A stretch of DNA of 64,000 nt from Pseudomonas sp. MRSN 12121 (GTDB taxonomy: Bacteria > Pseudomonadota > Gammaproteobacteria > Pseudomonadales > Pseudomonadaceae): assembly GCF_000931465.1 (NCBI RefSeq), contig NZ_CP010892.1:5603388-5667387 (forward strand), given 5' to 3'. The translations under genes were made by a program, and so were the position numbers. Each line of letters starts with the position of its first letter. Position 1 is the stretch's first letter. Below the pieces are notes generated by a model. The model did not search any database. It was not told where the DNA came from and worked only from the letters and a program-made list of their open reading frames with translations. Of the stretch, positions 60,069 through 64,000 are shown in pieces.

Positions 60069-61388
60069 GTGGAGGTCACATCAACACTCAGCCCATTGTT
60101 CATTGCAATGGCTGCAACTATCGCCCCCTGCGTGCAGGCCGCCGACGAGGCCCGCCCTGAAGGTTTCGTCGAAGGCGCCAGCCTCAAGCTCAACGCCCGC
60201 AACTACTACATGAATCGCAACCGTCACCAGCAGAACGACGACAACATTGAATGGGGCCAGGGCTTCCTGGGCATCTTCGAGTCCGGCTACACCCAGGGCA
60301 CGGTCGGTTTCGGCATCGACGCCAACGCCATGCTCGGGCTGAAGCTCGATGGCGGTGGCGGCACCGATAGCTCGAGCATCCTGCCGATCAGCGACGGCAA
60401 CGGCAAAGCGCCGACGGCGTTCTCCACCGCCGGTGCAACATTGAAGGTTCGCGCCTTCGACACCGAGCTCAAGGCCGGCGACCTGTTCCTCAACAACCCG
60501 GTGATCGCCGGCGGCCAGTCGCGCATGCTGCCGCAGACCTTCCGCGGCGTCAGCCTGACCAACCACAGCTTCGACGGCTGGCAGCTCGAAGGCGGCCAGG
60601 CCAGCTTCACCAAGCTCTACAACCAGAGCGGCCGCCAGCGTATCGGCAGCGCCTACAGCAATCCGGCGAACAGCGTCGACAGCCGACACCTGAACTGGGC
60701 CGGCGTGGCCTGGAGCGGCGCCAGCGGGTTGACCAGCAGCCTGTACGCAGCCGAGCTCAAGGACATCTGGAACCAGTATTACTACGACCTGGACTACACC
60801 TACGCGGTCAACGAACTGGTCAGCCTGAATCCGGGGCTGCACTTCTATCACACCCAGGACACCGGCGACGCCCTGCTGGGCGACATCGACAACAACACCT
60901 ACAGCCTGCACTTCACCGTCGGCGTCGGGCACCACAGCCTCACTGCCGCCTACCAGCGGGTAAATGGCAATACGCCCTTCGACTACATCCAGCAGGGCGA
61001 CAGCATCTACCTGGACAACTCCCAGCAGTATTCGGATTTCAACGGCCCCAACGAACGCTCGTGGAAGCTCAAGTACGCCTACGACTTCGCCGGCCTCGGC
61101 CTGCCGGGCCTGACCTCGGCGCTCTCCTATTCGCGCGGCGAACTGGACCTGACCAAGGTCGACCCGCAGAGCCCCGGCTATGCCCAGTGGTACAGCGCCG
61201 ATGGCGAGCATGCCAAGCATTGGGAGCGCGACGTGGACCTCAAGTATGTGGTCCAGGGCGGCAAGGCCAAGGATCTGTCGGTCCGCCTGCAATGGGCGAC
61301 CAACCGTGGCGGTAACGGTTATGGCGCGCTGGACAACGACACCGACGAATACCGGGTGATCGTCGATTACCCGCTCAATCTGTTCTAA
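60069..61388 (+). CDS. OprD-family outer-membrane porin
   Basis: A 439-residue porin with a GTG start ten bases after AAGGAG and a signal peptide ending in QAA (MAATIAPCVQAADEARPEGF). OprD hallmarks are FVEGASLKLNARNYYMNR, WGQGFLGIFESGYTQGTVGFGIDA and RMLPQTFRGVSLTNHSFDGW, followed by alternating beta strands and a C-terminal Phe (NLF). It takes up small substrates such as amino or aromatic acids; which one cannot be told. Confidence 0.93.
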   Translation: MEVTSTLSPLFIAMAATIAPCVQAADEARPEGFVEGASLKLNARNYYMNRNRHQQNDDNIEWGQGFLGIFESGYTQGTVGFGIDANAMLGLKLDGGGGTDSSSILPISDGNGKAPTAFSTAGATLKVRAFDTELKAGDLFLNNPVIAGGQSRMLPQTFRGVSLTNHSFDGWQLEGGQASFTKLYNQSGRQRIGSAYSNPANSVDSRHLNWAGVAWSGASGLTSSLYAAELKDIWNQYYYDLDYTYAVNELVSLNPGLHFYHTQDTGDALLGDIDNNTYSLHFTVGVGHHSLTAAYQRVNGNTPFDYIQQGDSIYLDNSQQYSDFNGPNERSWKLKYAYDFAGLGLPGLTSALSYSRGELDLTKVDPQSPGYAQWYSADGEHAKHWERDVDLKYVVQGGKAKDLSVRLQWATNRGGNGYGALDNDTDEYRVIVDYPLNLF

Positions 61389-61400
61389 GCTCGAATCAGC

Positions 61401-61434
61401 AAAAGGCCAGCATCATTTTGCTGGCCTTTTTCTT
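61401..61434 (+). terminator. Rho-independent terminator of the porin gene
   Basis: AAAAGGCCAGCA (61401-61412) / TGCTGGCCTTTT (61419-61430), 12-bp perfect arms with a 6-base loop and T-rich tail. Confidence 0.92.
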
Positions 61435-61536
61435 GTCCGGGATTTATACATGCGCCCGCAGGCGCAATCGGTCTCTGCAACTCTGCTCGCCTTACCGGAA
61501 CACCCTTACAACGTATACATCGCAGAAGTCAGAACC

Positions 61537-63030
61537 ATGAGTGTGAGTAGTGCGACACCCCGCAACACGACCACTTTGACACGGTCGGAAAGGATGCTGA
61601 TTCTTGGTAGCTCGCTGATGGTCATCTCCATCCTGAGCATCGTGACTTTCTTGCTGATTCGCGAACGCGGCAGCGTCGAAATGGCCGCCACTCGCGCGGC
61701 GTCCAACATCGTGCAACTGATCGACGCCGACGTGCTGCGTAATGTCGAGCTGTACGACGTTTCCCTGCGCGGCCTGATCAGCGCTTCGCAACGCGAGGAC
61801 CTGAAACAGGTCTCGCCGACCATCCGCCATATGGCCCTGTTCGATCGGGCCACCGCGGCCCCTTACAAGGGCAATATCCTGCTGCTCGATGCCCATGGCG
61901 ATGTGCTCGCCGACTCCGCTTCGGTCGAGCCGCGCCAGGGCAACTTCGCCGATCGGGAGTACTTCCAGTCCCATGTGCACAACCCCGATCCGGGCATGCT
62001 GATCAGCCGCCCCTTCCGCGCCCGCCCTCCCGAGCTGGACTGGCGCATCAGCTTCAGCCGACGGGTCTCCGGCGAGCACGGAGAGTTCCTTGGCGTGGCC
62101 GAGGCGGCGATGCGCCTGGATTACTTCAGCCAGCTGTTCAAGAGCCTGAATGTCGGCCGCGACAGCTCGGTCAACCTGATCAGCAGTGACGGTATCCTGC
62201 TGGCCCAGGAACCACCGCGGGCCGACAACCTGATCGGCCAGGACTTCAGCCAGCGGCCCAACTTCATCCGCATCCTGCGCGAAGGCAACGGCAGCTTCAA
62301 AGGCCTGTCCAGCACCCAGCAACCGCGCCTGTACACCTTCTCCCAGGTCGGCAACCTGCCGCTGATCGTGATCGTCGCGCTCTCCAGCCAGGAGGTCTTC
62401 GCCTCCTGGCAACGCACCGCGCTGGCGGTCGGGGGCGCCACCGGAGCGCTGTGCCTGGGCCTGCTGTGGCTGACCTGCTTACTGTGCCGGGAACTGCGTC
62501 GCCGCCAGCATGCCGAGCTGGAGCTCGCACAACTGGCCGCCACCGATGCCCTCACCGGCCTGGATAACCGCCGCAGCCTGGACCAGACCCTCACCCGCGA
62601 ATGGGCACGCGCGCAGCGCACGCAGAATGCCCTGTCGCTGCTGATGCTCGATGTCGATCATTTCAAGGCCTTCAACGACCGCCATGGCCATCCGCTGGGC
62701 GACAAGGCCCTGCGTCTCGTTGCCCGGGTCATCAGCGGCAACATTCGCCGCCCCGGCGACCTGGCCGCGCGGTATGGCGGCGAGGAGTTCGCCGTGGTCC
62801 TGCCCGAGACCGACCACGAAGGCGCCCGGCAGATCGCCGAACATATCCGCCAGGCCGTCGAGGCCCTGCCTCCCATCCGGGACGGAGCCTCGCCGATCAC
62901 CATCAGCATCGGCCTCAGCACCTGGTCGAGCTCACAAAAATCCAGCCTGGAAGCCTTGTGCTCGGCAGCCGACAAAGCGCTGTACCGGGCCAAGGCCGAA
63001 GGGCGGAATCGGGTGGTCGCGCAGGATTGA
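61537..63030 (+). CDS. Membrane diguanylate cyclase with periplasmic sensor
   Basis: The start at 61537 (MSVSSATPRNTTTLTRSERM) gives 497 residues; an upstream ATG at 61450 adds 29 atypical residues. A membrane helix, a ~270-residue dCACHE-like periplasmic sensor (DSASVEPRQGNFADREYFQS, FSRRVSGEHGEFLGVAEAAMRLDYF), a second helix near residue 305, then a GGDEF domain with active-site RYGGEEFAVVLPE. It makes cyclic-di-GMP in response to an outside signal. An allosteric RxxD site is not obvious in the expected position. Confidence 0.92.
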   Translation: MSVSSATPRNTTTLTRSERMLILGSSLMVISILSIVTFLLIRERGSVEMAATRAASNIVQLIDADVLRNVELYDVSLRGLISASQREDLKQVSPTIRHMALFDRATAAPYKGNILLLDAHGDVLADSASVEPRQGNFADREYFQSHVHNPDPGMLISRPFRARPPELDWRISFSRRVSGEHGEFLGVAEAAMRLDYFSQLFKSLNVGRDSSVNLISSDGILLAQEPPRADNLIGQDFSQRPNFIRILREGNGSFKGLSSTQQPRLYTFSQVGNLPLIVIVALSSQEVFASWQRTALAVGGATGALCLGLLWLTCLLCRELRRRQHAELELAQLAATDALTGLDNRRSLDQTLTREWARAQRTQNALSLLMLDVDHFKAFNDRHGHPLGDKALRLVARVISGNIRRPGDLAARYGGEEFAVVLPETDHEGARQIAEHIRQAVEALPPIRDGASPITISIGLSTWSSSQKSSLEALCSAADKALYRAKAEGRNRVVAQD

Positions 63031-63085
63031 GGCGGGTGCTTCATCGCGGGCAAGCCTCATCAGCCGCGCATGAATCCACCGGCAT

Positions 63086-63113
63086 AAAAAAAGGCCACCC
63101 GAAGGCAGCCTTT
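63086..63113 (-). terminator. Probable terminator of lpxC
   Basis: An imperfect hairpin AAAGGCCACC / GGCAGCCTTT around a GAAG-type loop, with the A-run at 63086-63091 acting as a T-run on the minus strand. Confidence 0.75.
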
Positions 63114-63138
63114 AAAAACTAAAGAAAGAGAGTGTTAC

Positions 63139-64000
63139 TTACACGGCCGCAACCGGACGCATGTAAGAGATCGGTGCGGTGCTGGCATCTTCGAAGGTCA
63201 CGACTTCCCAAGCGTCTTTCTGCTCAATGAGCTTGCGCAGAAGCTGGTTGTTCAGTGCATGGCCCGACTTGAAGCCTTTGAACTCGCCTATCAGGCTGTT
63301 GCCCAGCAGGTAGAGGTCACCAATTGCATCGAGGATCTTGTGCTTCACGAATTCGTCTTCATAGCGAAGGCCGTCTTCGTTCAGTACACCATCCGCGTCG
63401 ACCACGATGGCGTTTTCCACGCTGCCGCCGAGTGCGAGGTTGTGCTTGCGCAGGTACTCGATGTCACTCATGAAACCAAAGGTACGGGCGCGGCTGACTT
63501 CTTTTACGAACGAAGTGCTGGAAAAGTCCACGCTTGCACTCTGGGTGCGGTCACGGAAAACCGGGTGATCGAAATCGATCTCAAAGCTCACTTTAAAACC
63601 GTCGAAAGGCACGAAAGTGGCGCGCTTGTCGCCGTCTTCCACCGTCACCTCACGCAGGATACGGATGAACTTCTTGGCTGCGTCCTGTTCTTCCAGGCCG
63701 GCAGATTGAATCAGGAATACGAAGGGTCCAGCGCTGCCATCCATGATCGGGACTTCGGACGCGGAGAGCTCGACGTAGGCGTTATCGATGCCCAGGCCAG
63801 CCATGGCCGAGAGCAAGTGCTCCACCGTGTCCACTTTGGTGTCACCGTTGACCAGGGTGGTCGACATAGTGGTTTCACCAACGTTTTCCGCGCGAGCAGG
63901 TATCTGCACCACAGGGTCCAGGTCGGCACGACAAAACACAATGCCGGTGTCGACAGGCGCAGGCTTGAGGGTCAGGTAAACCTTCTCCCCAGAATGCAGG
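63139..64000 (-). CDS. lpxC: UDP-3-O-acyl-N-acetylglucosamine deacetylase LpxC, 5' part outside the window
   Basis: The C-terminal ~287 residues of LpxC, which removes the acetyl group in the committed step of lipid A synthesis. Zinc and catalytic residues appear as VEHLLSAMAGLGIDN (His), FVKHKILDAIGDLYLLG (His and Asp) and FKSGHALNN (His). The frame is open to the window edge, so the start lies beyond 64000. The protein is otherwise normal. Confidence 0.97.
   Translation of the reverse strand, partial: LHSGEKVYLTLKPAPVDTGIVFCRADLDPVVQIPARAENVGETTMSTTLVNGDTKVDTVEHLLSAMAGLGIDNAYVELSASEVPIMDGSAGPFVFLIQSAGLEEQDAAKKFIRILREVTVEDGDKRATFVPFDGFKVSFEIDFDHPVFRDRTQSASVDFSSTSFVKEVSRARTFGFMSDIEYLRKHNLALGGSVENAIVVDADGVLNEDGLRYEDEFVKHKILDAIGDLYLLGNSLIGEFKGFKSGHALNNQLLRKLIEQKDAWEVVTFEDASTAPISYMRPVAAV

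Overview
The window is GC-rich chromosomal DNA of a Pseudomonas, most likely from the P. fluorescens complex. The support is the gene content (cyoABCDE oxidase operon, an OprD porin, levansucrase, CheV, LpxC, a DUF6124-type protein) and the many Pseudomonas-style REP palindromes between genes (cores of the type TGTAGGAGCGAG... and GTAGCCGCTGCCGAG...). Species assignment is inference.

Layout. 1-1676: tail of a type VI secretion PAAR cassette with a GHSLGG lipase-like effector candidate and a lipoprotein immunity candidate. 1812-5672: LysR regulator, LysE exporter, PhoD-like phosphatase. 5722-5958: orphan VapB-type antitoxin. 6201-15385: complete type I-F CRISPR-Cas system (cas1, cas2-3, csy1-csy2-csy3-cas6f) followed by one short array whose leader-distal half is degenerate. 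15518-21511: aminotransferase, amidohydrolase, levansucrase, polyamine-type binding protein and a RamA-like amidase.

21672-38701 is the most unusual part. It looks like a biosynthetic locus for a desaturated fatty amine: a fatty acyl-AMP ligase, a free-standing acyl carrier protein, an acyl-CoA-dehydrogenase-like enzyme, three integral-membrane desaturases, a ferredoxin-fused reductase, and one 870-residue protein joining a class III aminotransferase to a cyanobacterial-type acyl-ACP reductase. A non-AHL LuxR-type regulator overlaps the ligase gene. A near-identical 16-bp inverted repeat lies upstream of both the ligase gene and the carrier-protein operon. I do not recognise the product; the amine assignment is inferred from domains.

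38908-44540: a 232-residue unknown protein and the cytochrome bo3 oxidase operon. 45337-49482: dsbB, a SnoaL-like secreted protein, and the divergent NO-detoxification pair hmp/norR with three GT-N7-AC NorR-type sites. 49712-52841: cheV, an acetyltransferase and small or hypothetical genes. 53063-59365: RND efflux adaptor and pump with its own two-component system. 59657-64000: a small exported peptide, OprD porin, a membrane diguanylate cyclase, and the 3' part of lpxC, which runs off the window end.
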